Numbered from the stretch's first letter, positions 26,493 to 34,905 are shown. The stretch is DNA of 64,000 nt from Chromohalobacter canadensis (GCF_029544075.1 NZ_JAJQJH010000004.1:151920-215919), one strand, 5' to 3'. The notes: a model not told the origin generated them from the sequence alone. Numbers and translations: made by a program.

Positions 26493-27224
26493 ATGGACTT
26501 TTCCTGGCTGACCGATCCGTTCTATCAAAAGGCCCTGTGGACCGGCTTCGTCAACACCTTGTGGCTGGTCGCCGTGTCGGCCGTCTGCGGTTTCGCGCTG
26601 GCGGTGGTGTTCGCCGTGACCCGCCTGCGCGGTCCCCGTCCGCTGGCGATGCTGGTCACCGGTGTGACCACGGTGGTACGTGGCACGCCCTTGCTCGTGC
26701 AACTGTTCTTTTTCTACGACGGGGTCGGGCGCCTGCTGCCGGAAATTCCCGGCCTGCGCGAGAGTCTGATATGGCCGTTGCTGCGGGACCCGTTCTTCTA
26801 TGGCGCGCTGACCTTCACGCTGAGCGTCGGCGCCTACACGGGCGAGGTGCTGCGCGGCGCGCTATTGAGCGTGCCCGAGGGGGAGCTGGCCGCAGGACGC
26901 GCCTTCGGCCTGAGTCGCTGGCAGATTCTCTATCGGCTGTGGCTGCCGCGCGCCATCCAGATGTGCCTGCCCACGCTGACCGGCGAGTTGATCCTGCTGC
27001 TCAAGTCGGTGCCGCTGGTCTCGACCATCGCGCTGATGGACCTGCTCAAGGCCGCCAACATGGTGCGCGACGAAACCTTCCTGGTGTATGAGCCGCTCTT
27101 GCTCATCGCCGGTATCTATCTCGCTCTGACCCTGGTGCTCACCAGCGTGATGCGCGTCATCGAGCACCGTTTTCCCGGCGCGCGGCCGGTCGCTTCCAAG
27201 CGGCGGCGCCTGTTGCCCGGTTAG
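26493..27224 (+). CDS. Polar amino-acid ABC transporter permease 2 (AotM/HisM-like)
   Basis: A 243-residue inner-membrane permease, partner of the preceding one. It carries VVRGTPLLVQLFFFYDGVG, which is the conserved RGTP segment of HisM-type permeases, and the EAA-like loop AAGRAFGLSRWQILYRLWLP. A cationic tail (ASKRRRLLPG) ends the protein in the cytosol. It is the last gene of the transporter; 133 bp separate it from the molybdenum-enzyme maturation genes. Confidence 0.92.
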   Translation: MDFSWLTDPFYQKALWTGFVNTLWLVAVSAVCGFALAVVFAVTRLRGPRPLAMLVTGVTTVVRGTPLLVQLFFFYDGVGRLLPEIPGLRESLIWPLLRDPFFYGALTFTLSVGAYTGEVLRGALLSVPEGELAAGRAFGLSRWQILYRLWLPRAIQMCLPTLTGELILLLKSVPLVSTIALMDLLKAANMVRDETFLVYEPLLLIAGIYLALTLVLTSVMRVIEHRFPGARPVASKRRRLLPG

Positions 27225-27357
27225 CCGGCAGGTCAATCCCCACATGGCACTTCATGCGCGATATAGTGGCCCCATGACACGAATGCCTCGAAGCACCGGT
27301 CAGTCGTCGACGACGCTCCGGCGCGAGGCAACACGATAATGGGTGAGCGTACTGAGC

Positions 27358-28317
27358 ATGCAACACTTGGATTTGCAGGTCATCGAGCGAGCGCTTGATT
27401 GGGCCCGCGACGGTGAAACGGTCTGGCTGTGCACGGTGTTGGCGACGTTCGGCTCGTCGCCCCGTGAGCCGGGCTCGCTATTCGTCGCGCGCGGGGACGG
27501 CCGCCATGCAGGTTCCTTGTCGGGCGGCTGCATCGAGGAGGATTTCCTCGAGCGCCTGACCCAGGGCGCCTTCGGGGCGCCGATCACCACGCTGCGCTAC
27601 GGCGACGGACCGTCGGTGACGCTGCCCTGCGATGGCATTCTCGATGTACTGATCGAGCGACTGCCGCCGACGCGTGAAAATGTCTCGCATCTCGAGGCCT
27701 TGTACGACGTCCTGCGTGGACAGCGCCCGACCATTCGCGAGGTCGATCTCGCCACTGGGTTCGCAACGCTTGCCAATGACGACAACGAAGGCCCGCGGGT
27801 AACGCTTGATGAGTGCCAAGCCCAAATGCGCCTGGGACCGGTGGCGCGCTTGATCGTGGCCGGTCTCTCGCCGGTCTCGATCGCTTGCGCCGAGTTCGCG
27901 CGCTCGCTGGGCTTCGAGGTCATCGTCTGCGACCCGCGCGAAGAGGCATGGGAAGACGTGGCGCTTCCCGGGGTACGCACGCGACGCGAGCTGCCCAGCG
28001 CCTTCATTGCCTCGGGCGCGAGCCACGCGGCAACGGCCATCGTCGCCCTGACCCACGATCCGCGCCTGGATGACCTGACCATGATCGAGGCCGTGCGCAC
28101 GCCGGCGTTCTACATCGGGGTCATGGGCTCGCAACGCACCTCGACGGCCCGTGCCGAGCGCCTGGCACGCACCGGCGGGCTCAGCGAGGAAGAGATCGCA
28201 CGTCTGCACATGCCCATCGGCTTGGCTCTCGGGAGCAAGACACCGGCCGAAATCGCGCTGGCGGTGATGGCCGATATCGTACGCGTGCGACGCGGCAAGG
28301 CACGCGATGCCCTGTAA
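27358..28317 (+). CDS. XdhC/CoxI family molybdenum cofactor insertion chaperone (PaoD-like)
   Basis: A 319-residue protein of the XdhC family, which binds sulfurated molybdenum cofactor and inserts it into xanthine-dehydrogenase-family enzymes. The N-terminal XdhC domain has TFGSSPREPGS and SLSGGCIEEDFLE with the conserved Cys; the C-terminal Rossmann-like domain has RLIVAGLSPVSIACAEFA and ends with YIGVMGSQRTSTARAERL and GLALGSKTPAEIALAVMADI. ATG 27358 is preferred; a GTG at 27343 is an alternative. It is the likely maturation factor for the PaoABC-like enzyme encoded in the convergent cluster. Confidence 0.9.
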   Translation: MQHLDLQVIERALDWARDGETVWLCTVLATFGSSPREPGSLFVARGDGRHAGSLSGGCIEEDFLERLTQGAFGAPITTLRYGDGPSVTLPCDGILDVLIERLPPTRENVSHLEALYDVLRGQRPTIREVDLATGFATLANDDNEGPRVTLDECQAQMRLGPVARLIVAGLSPVSIACAEFARSLGFEVIVCDPREEAWEDVALPGVRTRRELPSAFIASGASHAATAIVALTHDPRLDDLTMIEAVRTPAFYIGVMGSQRTSTARAERLARTGGLSEEEIARLHMPIGLALGSKTPAEIALAVMADIVRVRRGKARDAL

Positions 28318-28951
28318 GCGCGTGGTTACCGTGAGTGAGCGCGTGGTCGCCGTGATCATGGCCGCCGGAAGCTCGCGGCGTTTCGGAGAGCAGGACAAGC
28401 GCCGCGCCCTGCTGGCAGGGGGCGAGACGCTACTGAACGCCTCCTTCGCGCGTGCGATCGAGGCCTTCACTCACTGTCGCGTGGTGCTGCGCGACACCGA
28501 GACGCCGGCGCACCTCGGCCTGGCCGAGCACGCGCCCGTGATAGGTGTCGCACACGCCGAGCGCGGGCTGGGCACCAGCCTGGCCGAGGCCTTCGCGACG
28601 CTCGCAGGGGACCCGTCACTCGCCGACGTTCAGGCAGCCGCAATACTGCTCGGCGACATGCCCGCCATTCGCGCCGACACGCTGCACCGCTTGCAGCACA
28701 TGGCCGATACCGCACACATAATTCGCCCCCGGCATGCCGGTCTTGCCGGCCACCCGGTGCTGTTCGGACGCGATTTCTGGCCGGCGCTCACGCGCCTGGA
28801 CGGGGATAGCGGGGCGCGGCAACTCATCCACCAGCACCCCGAACGCTACCAAGAAATCGAGGTCGATGACCCCGGCATCCTGCTGGACATCGATACGCCC
28901 GCTGACCTGCGACACCTCGCGACGCCAACTGGCGGCGGCGCGAGGCGCTGA
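28307..28951 (+). CDS. MobA/MocA-like nucleotidyltransferase for molybdenum cofactor
   Basis: A 214-residue NTP-transferase-fold protein. The nucleotide-binding loop IMAAGSSRRFGEQDKRR is near the N-terminus, with ILLGDMPAI in the middle as the metal-binding Asp strand. E. coli MocA adds CMP to molybdopterin for enzymes of the xanthine dehydrogenase family. The start overlaps the end of the XdhC-type gene by 11 bp; a downstream GTG at 28331 is possible. Pairing with an XdhC protein and a pao cluster supports the MocA role over glycosyl-sugar nucleotidylyltransferase alternatives. Confidence 0.85.
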   Translation: MPCKRVVTVSERVVAVIMAAGSSRRFGEQDKRRALLAGGETLLNASFARAIEAFTHCRVVLRDTETPAHLGLAEHAPVIGVAHAERGLGTSLAEAFATLAGDPSLADVQAAAILLGDMPAIRADTLHRLQHMADTAHIIRPRHAGLAGHPVLFGRDFWPALTRLDGDSGARQLIHQHPERYQEIEVDDPGILLDIDTPADLRHLATPTGGGARR

Positions 28952-28967
28952 GATCAGCCGACGCGCC

Positions 28968-31196
28968 TCAGGCGCTTTGCGCCTGGGGCACGTCGTCCAT
29001 CAGCTTGTCGAGGGTGATCGGCAGTTCGCGAATGCGCTTGCCGGTGGCATGGTGCACCGCATTGCCGATGGCGGCGGCAAGCCCGGTGATGCCGATCTCG
29101 CCGATACCCCGCGCGCCGTACTCGTTGAACGCCAGGTCCGGATAATCGAGCAGGATGACGTCGATCTCCGGTTGGTCGGCGTGTACCGGGACCACGTACT
29201 CGGCGTAGTCGTTGTTCACAGGGCGGCCGTTGCGCTCGTCGTACTCGGTGGCTTCGAAAAGCCCCATGCCCACGCCCATGACGACGGCGCCCTCGACCTG
29301 ATTACGCGCCGTGGTTTCGTTGATCACCTTGCCTACATCGATGGCACTGACCACGCGCGATACACGCAGGTGCGAGATGCCCGGGTCCCAACGTACCTCG
29401 ACGAAATGGGCACCGAAGGAGCGATAGGAGTATTTCGAGTCAGCGGCCTCGGTATGCGCTTCGCCATCGGCGCTGCCGTAACGCGCGGCATCGAGGACCT
29501 CGGCAAAACTCGCCTGCTTGCCGTCATAACGCAGAGCACCATCGGCCACACTCAGATCGTCCGCGCTGGCCTCGGCGAAAATACCGTTGCTGCCGGTGGC
29601 GTAGCGCTTCAGCTCGTCGAGGGCATTGCGCGCCGCGCCGGCGATGGCCGGCAGGGTCGTCGCCGTGGCCCAGGAGCCCCCGGAGATCGGTCCGTCCGGG
29701 TAGGAAGAGTCGCCCAGCTTGACGGTGATGCGGTCGACTGGAATACCGGTCACATCGCTCACCGCCTGCGCCACGATAGTGTAGGTGCCGGTACCGATGT
29801 CCTGTGTCGCGCAGGAGGCAAAGGCGGTGCCATCGGCACGCAGCGACACGCGTGCATCGCAGGGTCGCTTCAGCGCTTCCCAATTGCAGGCCGCCATGCC
29901 GTAGCCGACGATCTCACGACCCTCGCGCATGCTGCCGATCTGCGGATTGCGTTCGTGCCACCCGAAGCGCTCGGCGGCTTGTTTCGTGGCCTCGACGATG
30001 TGGTTGCTGGAGAAATCCAGATCCTGGCTTTCGTCACGCTCGGCATAGTTGTCGAGCCGGAACTGCACCGGATCAACGCCCGCCGCCAGCGCCATCTCGT
30101 CGATGGCGGATTCCAGCGCGAACAGGCCCGGCGCCGCACCTGGCGCACGCATCGAGGTCGGCGTGCCGCGATTCACCTGCGTCGTGGCATGGCTCACCGT
30201 CAGATCGGGACAGCTGTAGAGGCTTTTGGTCACGCTGCCGCAGGTTTCCACGTACTGATCGGTGAACGACGTGGTGTTGATCGCCTCGTGACGCAGCGAC
30301 ACCAACTTGCCGTTGCCGTCGGTCGCCAGGCGCATGCGCTGGCGGGTTTCGGGACGGTGCCCGGTGGTGGTGAACATCTGTTGACGTGGCACGACGAGCT
30401 GCACCGGGCGGCCCAGTTCACGCGAAACCGCCGCCGTGGCAATCGCATGCGGCCAGGTCCACAACTTGCTACCGAAGCCCGAGCCGATATACGGCGCATG
30501 TACCGTGATGCGCTCGGGCGCAATGGCGAAGATCTTGGACAGCGCATTGCGCTCGACCACGACCCCTTGCGAGGCGTCATAGATGGTCAGGTTGCCCTGC
30601 GCGTCCCAGTACGCCACCGAGGCATGCATCTCCATCGGATTATGGGTTTCCACCGGCGTGTGGTAAGTGACGTCGATGGTCGTGTCGGCGCTGTCGAAGG
30701 CCGAGGCGGCATCGCCACGCGCGTGACCGCCACCCGCCTGCGTGCCGTTGTCCTCGAGGCCCTGGGCAAGGTTGGCGACGGCCGATTCGGGGGCGTATTC
30801 GACCTCGACGTGGCGCGCGGCGGCCCGCGCGTTCTCGAAGCTGTCGGCCACCACCAGCGCCACGAACTGGCCCTCGTAGTACACACGCTCGTCCTCGAAC
30901 GGCAGCCGGGTTTCTTCCACCTTGTTGCCCTGCACGAAGCTCGACGGCGTCCGGTACAGCGACGGGAAATGCCCATGATGGAAAATATCGATGACGCCCG
31001 GCATCCGCTTCGCCTCATCGACCTTGATTCGTGTCACCTTGCCCTTGGCGATGGTACTGAACACGCCATAGCCGTATGCCATGTTGGGCGGCAGGTTGTC
31101 GGCGGCATAGTTGGCGCGGCCGGCGAGCTTGTCGGGGCCGTCGATGCGCGGCACGCCCGCGCCGATAATGGGTTCTTTCGTATCCGTGTCGCTCAT
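28968..31196 (-). CDS. paoC: Aldehyde oxidoreductase, molybdenum-binding subunit (PaoC-like)
   Basis: A 742-residue large subunit of the xanthine dehydrogenase family. GAGVPRIDGPDKLAGRANYA opens the protein; GSGFGSKLWTW and STSMRAPGAAPG-type segments (TSMRAPGAAPGLFALE) bind the molybdopterin. The catalytic base is E700 in ARGIGEIGITG. The enzyme oxidises aldehydes to acids with water as oxygen source, in the periplasm as a PaoABC trimer. The gene ends the paoA-paoB-paoC operon; GGAGAA lies upstream of its ATG. Substrate specificity cannot be read; E. coli PaoABC prefers aromatic aldehydes. Confidence 0.92.
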   Translation of the reverse strand: MSDTDTKEPIIGAGVPRIDGPDKLAGRANYAADNLPPNMAYGYGVFSTIAKGKVTRIKVDEAKRMPGVIDIFHHGHFPSLYRTPSSFVQGNKVEETRLPFEDERVYYEGQFVALVVADSFENARAAARHVEVEYAPESAVANLAQGLEDNGTQAGGGHARGDAASAFDSADTTIDVTYHTPVETHNPMEMHASVAYWDAQGNLTIYDASQGVVVERNALSKIFAIAPERITVHAPYIGSGFGSKLWTWPHAIATAAVSRELGRPVQLVVPRQQMFTTTGHRPETRQRMRLATDGNGKLVSLRHEAINTTSFTDQYVETCGSVTKSLYSCPDLTVSHATTQVNRGTPTSMRAPGAAPGLFALESAIDEMALAAGVDPVQFRLDNYAERDESQDLDFSSNHIVEATKQAAERFGWHERNPQIGSMREGREIVGYGMAACNWEALKRPCDARVSLRADGTAFASCATQDIGTGTYTIVAQAVSDVTGIPVDRITVKLGDSSYPDGPISGGSWATATTLPAIAGAARNALDELKRYATGSNGIFAEASADDLSVADGALRYDGKQASFAEVLDAARYGSADGEAHTEAADSKYSYRSFGAHFVEVRWDPGISHLRVSRVVSAIDVGKVINETTARNQVEGAVVMGVGMGLFEATEYDERNGRPVNNDYAEYVVPVHADQPEIDVILLDYPDLAFNEYGARGIGEIGITGLAAAIGNAVHHATGKRIRELPITLDKLMDDVPQAQSA

Positions 31197-31219
31197 GTTC
31201 CATTCTCCTCGCGGGCGAT

Positions 31220-32206
31220 TCAGGCAGCGGTCAGATCGGTGAGATTACGCACGATGGCCTGCTGGCCGAGCGGAATCTTGTAACCGTTCTGGGAATAGGC
31301 CGTGGCATTCTCGAAGGCCAGCTTGGCAGCATCCGTAAAGAGCGCTTCGCTGGCGGTCTTGCCCTTGAGCGCCGCTTCCACTTCCGGCGCCCGCCACGGC
31401 TTGGTGCCGACACCGCCCATAGCCACCCGGGCATCCGTAATGGTGTTGCCGTCCATACGCACGATCACCGCGCTGGACGCGAGGGCGAACTGATACGACT
31501 GGCGATCACGCAGCTTGAGGTAGGCAGACCGGCCGCCGTCGATCGGTGCGTCGAGTACGACATGGGTGATCAACTCGCCCGGCTCGAGCGCATGCTCGCG
31601 GGCCGGCGTGTCACCGGGTAGCAAGTGGAAATCGCCGAAGTCGATCTCGCGCGTGCCTTCCGGCCCCTGAACCTCGACCGTGGCGCCGATCGCCGCCATT
31701 GCCACGCACATGTCCGAGGGATGCGTCGCGATGCAATTGTCGCTGGTGCCGAGCACGGCGTGGACGGTGCGATTGACACCCTCGATAGCGGCACAACCGC
31801 TACCGGGTTCGCGCTTGTTGCAGGCGGAGACGCCATCGCGGAAATAGGGGCAGCGTACCCGCTGCATGATATTGCCGCCGGTGGTGGCCTTGTTGCGCAG
31901 TTGTGTCGAGGCGCCCGCCAGCAGGGCCTGGGACAGCACGGCATAATCCTCGACCACGCGTTCGTCCCGCGCCAGCGCGGTATTGGTCACCATCGCGCCG
32001 ATGCGCAACCGACCGTCGTCGAGGCGCTCGATGGTATCGAGATCGACGCCGTTGATGTCGATCACCTTCTGCGGCTGCATCACGTCGAGCTTGACCAGGT
32101 CCAGCAGCGTGGTGCCGCCTGCCAGAAAGGCGGCATCGCGATCGCTGCCATGCGCCGCGACTGCTTGTTGCGGGCTTTCGGCGCGGGCGTAATCGAAATG
32201 TCTCAT
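31220..32206 (-). CDS. paoB: Aldehyde oxidoreductase, FAD-binding subunit (PaoB-like)
   Basis: A 328-residue FAD subunit of the CO-dehydrogenase-M type. The FAD-binding AFLAGGTTLLDLVKLDVMQP is near the N-terminus, with TTGGNIMQRVRCPYFRD in the middle. The cysteines in VRCPYFRDGVSACNKREPGS and GCAAIEG match the extra [4Fe-4S] cluster loop of PaoB-type subunits, which ordinary xanthine dehydrogenase FAD domains lack. The ATG at 32204-32206 overlaps the paoA stop (ATGA); a longer upstream frame lies inside paoA and is rejected. Periplasmic by association with the Tat-exported PaoA. Confidence 0.92.
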   Translation of the reverse strand: MRHFDYARAESPQQAVAAHGSDRDAAFLAGGTTLLDLVKLDVMQPQKVIDINGVDLDTIERLDDGRLRIGAMVTNTALARDERVVEDYAVLSQALLAGASTQLRNKATTGGNIMQRVRCPYFRDGVSACNKREPGSGCAAIEGVNRTVHAVLGTSDNCIATHPSDMCVAMAAIGATVEVQGPEGTREIDFGDFHLLPGDTPAREHALEPGELITHVVLDAPIDGGRSAYLKLRDRQSYQFALASSAVIVRMDGNTITDARVAMGGVGTKPWRAPEVEAALKGKTASEALFTDAAKLAFENATAYSQNGYKIPLGQQAIVRNLTDLTAA

Positions 32207-32886
32207 GCCTTGCCTCCCTTCACGGCGCTCCGGGCGGACTGAATCGCCGCGACGATGTTCTTGTAGGCGCCGCAACGGCAGATATTGCCGCTCATCGCCT
32301 CGCGCACGTCGGCATCGCGGGTACCGATGTCGTCATCCTGCAGGACTGCCAGCGCGCTCATCATCTGACCCGCCGTACAGTAACCGCACTGATAGGCGTC
32401 ATGCTTGAGAAACGCCTGCTGCAACGGATGCTGCTGGCCGTCCTTTTCGAGACCTTCGACGGTCGTGATTTCGTCGCCGTCGTGGGTCACGGCGAGGCTC
32501 AAGCAGGAATTGATGGACGTGCCGTTGACCAGGATCGTGCAGGCGCCGCACTGGCCGTGGTCGCAGCCCTTCTTGGTGCCGGTCAATTGCAGACCGTGAC
32601 GCAGCGCATCGAGCAGGATGACGTTGGGTGCCACGTCCAGCTGCTGGCGCTGGCCGTTGACGACCAACGTGATACGTTGCTTGCCCTCGGCGGGGGGCGC
32701 GTCAGTCTGCGTATCGGGATCGTCCGGCGAGCCGGCGTAGCTCACCGACGACAACGCCGGCGCCGCAGCCACCGCCAACCCGGAAGCGCCCGCAGTCTTC
32801 AGGAAGTGGCGCCGCGACGGCGATGCCGGTTGTCGCGTGGGATCATAATACGAGACCTCGGCCTCGAGACGTTCGCGGTCATCCAT
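32203..32886 (-). CDS. paoA: Aldehyde oxidoreductase, [2Fe-2S] subunit with Tat signal (PaoA-like)
   Basis: A 227-residue iron-sulfur subunit. A twin-arginine signal SRRHFLKTAGASGLAVAAAP is at about 24-43, so the folded trimer should be exported by the Tat system. The first [2Fe-2S] cluster is held by GCDHGQCGACTILVNG plus a nearby Cys, the second by CGYCTAGQMM and CRCGAYKN. GAGGA precedes the ATG. It is the first gene of the operon and the probable promoter lies in the region to the right. Electron acceptor unknown. Confidence 0.93.
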   Translation of the reverse strand: MDDRERLEAEVSYYDPTRQPASPSRRHFLKTAGASGLAVAAAPALSSVSYAGSPDDPDTQTDAPPAEGKQRITLVVNGQRQQLDVAPNVILLDALRHGLQLTGTKKGCDHGQCGACTILVNGTSINSCLSLAVTHDGDEITTVEGLEKDGQQHPLQQAFLKHDAYQCGYCTAGQMMSALAVLQDDDIGTRDADVREAMSGNICRCGAYKNIVAAIQSARSAVKGGKA

Positions 32887-33131
32887 GTCGTATCCTCACC
32901 ATTCGCCAGCCAGGGGCTGGGGGCCGTCTTCGGCGAGCGATTACCGGGCATCGGTGCACGCCCACCGACGTAAAATAGCTGCGGGCCGAAAACCGTGTCA
33001 GGCGGTTCGGCCAACCTTAACGTTAGGAGAAGCGTCGGATAGCCGCAAAGCTAGGGCGCTAACTTCAGAGAAACGGAGCATGATGCCAGAGGATCAGGCA
33101 TGAAATACCGAGCACATGGGGCGGGAACGCA

Positions 33132-33165
33132 AGACCGCCGCCCGTACACATCGTGGCGGCGGTCT
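33132..33165 (-). terminator. Hairpin, probable ancestral terminator of the tRNA-Thr transcript
   Basis: AGACCGCCGCC (33132-33142) pairs perfectly with GGCGGCGGTCT (33155-33165) around 12 nt. It lies directly downstream, in minus-strand sense, of the tRNA-Thr 3' fragment, so it would have followed the intact tRNA before the island inserted. No long T-run follows. Confidence 0.5.
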
Positions 33166-33177
33166 GCAGGTAGCTGG

Positions 33178-33226
33178 TTGGTGCCGGTGAGTGGACTCGA
33201 ACCACCGACCTACGCATTACGAGTGC
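33178..33226 (-). repeat. attL: 49-bp copy of the 3' end of tRNA-Thr(CGT)
   Basis: These 49 bases are identical to 42447-42495, which is the 3' part of the intact tRNA-Thr gene including the anticodon arm, T arm, acceptor 3' strand and encoded CCA. Identity stops abruptly on both sides. This direct repeat defines the left end of the integrated element. Confidence 0.95.
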
Positions 33227-33353
33227 ATTAACTCCATCTTTCAGAAGAAAACGCAAAAAACAATAATCACCATTAGTATCAATAAAAACAAATACTTAAT
33301 ATTGAATTAACGTTTTCTGCTTGTTGCCAGTGTTAGCCCGTTTTATCCTGCCC

Positions 33354-33373
33354 ATGGAACCTATTTGGAACCT
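33354..33373 (+). repeat. Left pair of TGGAACCT repeats, probable integrase arm sites
   Basis: ATGGAACCT (33354-33362) and TTGGAACCT (33365-33373) are spaced by exactly 11 bp, one helical turn, just upstream of the integrase start. The same pair in swapped order, also 11 bp apart and in the same orientation, lies near the right end at 42362-42381. Confidence 0.65.
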
Positions 33374-33392
33374 AGAAACTGAGGCCAAGGGT

Positions 33393-34802
33393 ATGACCAC
33401 AAAGACAGAACGGCTTACGACACGGTCGCTGGAACGTCTCGCCAAGGAGCTGCCCGAAGGTGACGAGGTGTGGGATAGCGATGCAGCCGGCTACCACGTC
33501 CGAGCCGGAAAGCGCGGCCTATCGCTGCGAGTGTCCTACTACAACCTATCCGGCAAGCGCCGCGTGCTGACCCTTGGCCGCTATGGAGTCGGCAACATGA
33601 CGGCCGCCAAAGCCCGCAAGGATGTTGGCGAAGTGCTGGATATCGTGGCACAAGGCGGCGACCCGCGTGCCGTTCTGGAAGAAACCAAGGCCGAAGAGAA
33701 GCGCCAGCAGCAGCAGACGCTTGGTGCCTACCTGGCTGGCCCCTATACCGCCTACCAGAATCGGAAGAAGGACGGTGTCGCCAATCTTCGGCGCATCGAG
33801 AAAGACTTTGCCGACTGGCTCGACAAGCCCATGGGCAGCCTGAGCCGCGCCGATGTCGAGCGATGGCAGGCCGAGCAAGAGATTCCCAAAGCACCAAAGA
33901 CTAAGGGAGAGCCACCAGTCAAGCCCCGCGCCTTTGGCACGCTGAAGCGCTCCTATGACGCTCTGTGCGGCCTGCTGGCGCATGCGGCCGAGCGCAAGGT
34001 TATACCGGTCCACCCGCTGAAAGGCGTCAAGCTGCAACGGCCGGCCATGAGCGAAGAGGATCTGGCAGAGCAGGGGGCACAGCGCCGTCATCTAGAAGCC
34101 GAGGAAGTGAAGGCACTATTTGCGGGCCTAGAGGCGTACCAAGAGGCCAAGCGCGCCCAGCGCCGAAATAGCCGCGCCCATGGGAAGACGTATCTTCCCG
34201 ACCTGGATGGCGTCGCCTACGTGGATCACGTCGCGCCCTGGATTCTGACCATGTACTACACCGGCTTCCGACCGGGCGACCTGTTCGGCCTGCGCTGGGA
34301 CCACGTGAACCTGGCCTTCCGCACCGTGCGCAAAACGATAGAGAAGACCGCTCACCACCGGTCCGAGCCCCAGACTTTCCCGCTGTCCACTGAGGCCGTG
34401 GACGTGCTCAAGACCTGGCACCAGCAGCAGGGTGAGCCGAAGACCGGCCTGGTCTTTCCGTCTGGCAAGCATGGCGAGCGTATGAGCGCGACCGCGATGC
34501 AAAAGCCTTGGGCCGCTGTTCGTCAGCTCGCCGGCCTGCCTCAAGATCTGCACCTGTACAGCCTGCGGCACAACTTCGCCAGCCAATTGGTGATGGCTGG
34601 CGCCGATCTACTGACCGTTTCCAAGCTGATGGCACATTCAGATATTCAGACGACGATCACCCACTACGCTCACCTGCGCCCCGATCACACTCGCGACGTG
34701 GTTGAAGCATTCGCCAAGGCAGTGCCCAGGGCGCCGGCCGAGGCGGCGGATAGAAGCGATGAGGATGCTGGTGGCCCCTTCAAGGTGGTAGCCGATGCTT
34801 GA
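33393..34802 (+). CDS. int: Tyrosine-type site-specific integrase (P4/CP4-57 family)
   Basis: A 469-residue integrase. The N-terminal DUF4102-like arm-binding domain (about 1-90; LSLRVSYYNLSGKRRVLTLGRY is the region) is followed by a SAM-like core-binding domain (about 105-200) and the catalytic domain. Catalytic residues are seen as the Arg in YTGFRPGDLFGLRW, the Arg-His pair in LYSLRHNFASQL and the Tyr nucleophile in TTITHYAHL. It recombines the attP with the tRNA-Thr 3' end. ATG 33393 has GAGG eight bases upstream; the frame opens earlier at 33321 through the arm-site repeats, which argues against the longer start. Confidence 0.93.
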   Translation: MTTKTERLTTRSLERLAKELPEGDEVWDSDAAGYHVRAGKRGLSLRVSYYNLSGKRRVLTLGRYGVGNMTAAKARKDVGEVLDIVAQGGDPRAVLEETKAEEKRQQQQTLGAYLAGPYTAYQNRKKDGVANLRRIEKDFADWLDKPMGSLSRADVERWQAEQEIPKAPKTKGEPPVKPRAFGTLKRSYDALCGLLAHAAERKVIPVHPLKGVKLQRPAMSEEDLAEQGAQRRHLEAEEVKALFAGLEAYQEAKRAQRRNSRAHGKTYLPDLDGVAYVDHVAPWILTMYYTGFRPGDLFGLRWDHVNLAFRTVRKTIEKTAHHRSEPQTFPLSTEAVDVLKTWHQQQGEPKTGLVFPSGKHGERMSATAMQKPWAAVRQLAGLPQDLHLYSLRHNFASQLVMAGADLLTVSKLMAHSDIQTTITHYAHLRPDHTRDVVEAFAKAVPRAPAEAADRSDEDAGGPFKVVADA

Positions 34803-34826
34803 TGCGAGACATCGTGGCCACTCGCC

Positions 34827-34905
34827 TGCGGATTTTGCGGGTTTGCGGATAAACCCGCCAGCACCGGCCAAGCTCGTTGCGGATAACGTGCGGACAACTG
34901 CGGAT
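34827..34905 (-). repeat. Left iteron block: triple module A and triple module B (TGCGGAT)
   Basis: Directly after the integrase stop, TGCGGAT-type 7-mers start at 34827, 34836 (TGCGGGT) and 34844 (spacing 9 and 8: module A), then at 34878, 34889 (TGCGGAC) and 34899 (spacing 11 and 10: module B). Read on the minus strand they match the ATCCGCA modules near the right end of the island, so the left block is inverted relative to the right. Probable protein-binding sites for replication, excision or repression. Confidence 0.75.

Larger units (their letters stand above)
32887..33392. other. Intergenic region: pao promoter side, attL and integrase upstream region
   Basis: No convincing gene is present in this 506-bp stretch. 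It holds the upstream region of paoA, a strong hairpin at 33132-33165, the 49-bp tRNA fragment (attL), a very AT-rich segment at about 33240-33315 that likely contains the integrase promoter, and two TGGAACCT repeats just before the integrase start. Confidence 0.75.

Noticed and set aside
28734..31283. An 849-codon open frame on the plus strand
   Set aside because: It is antisense to the paoC gene, which has full family similarity and catalytic motifs. Long antisense frames are expected in such GC-rich DNA.
33182..33226. A second functional tRNA-Thr gene at the left island end
   Set aside because: Only the 3' part is present; the 5' acceptor strand and D arm are missing, so it is an att remnant.
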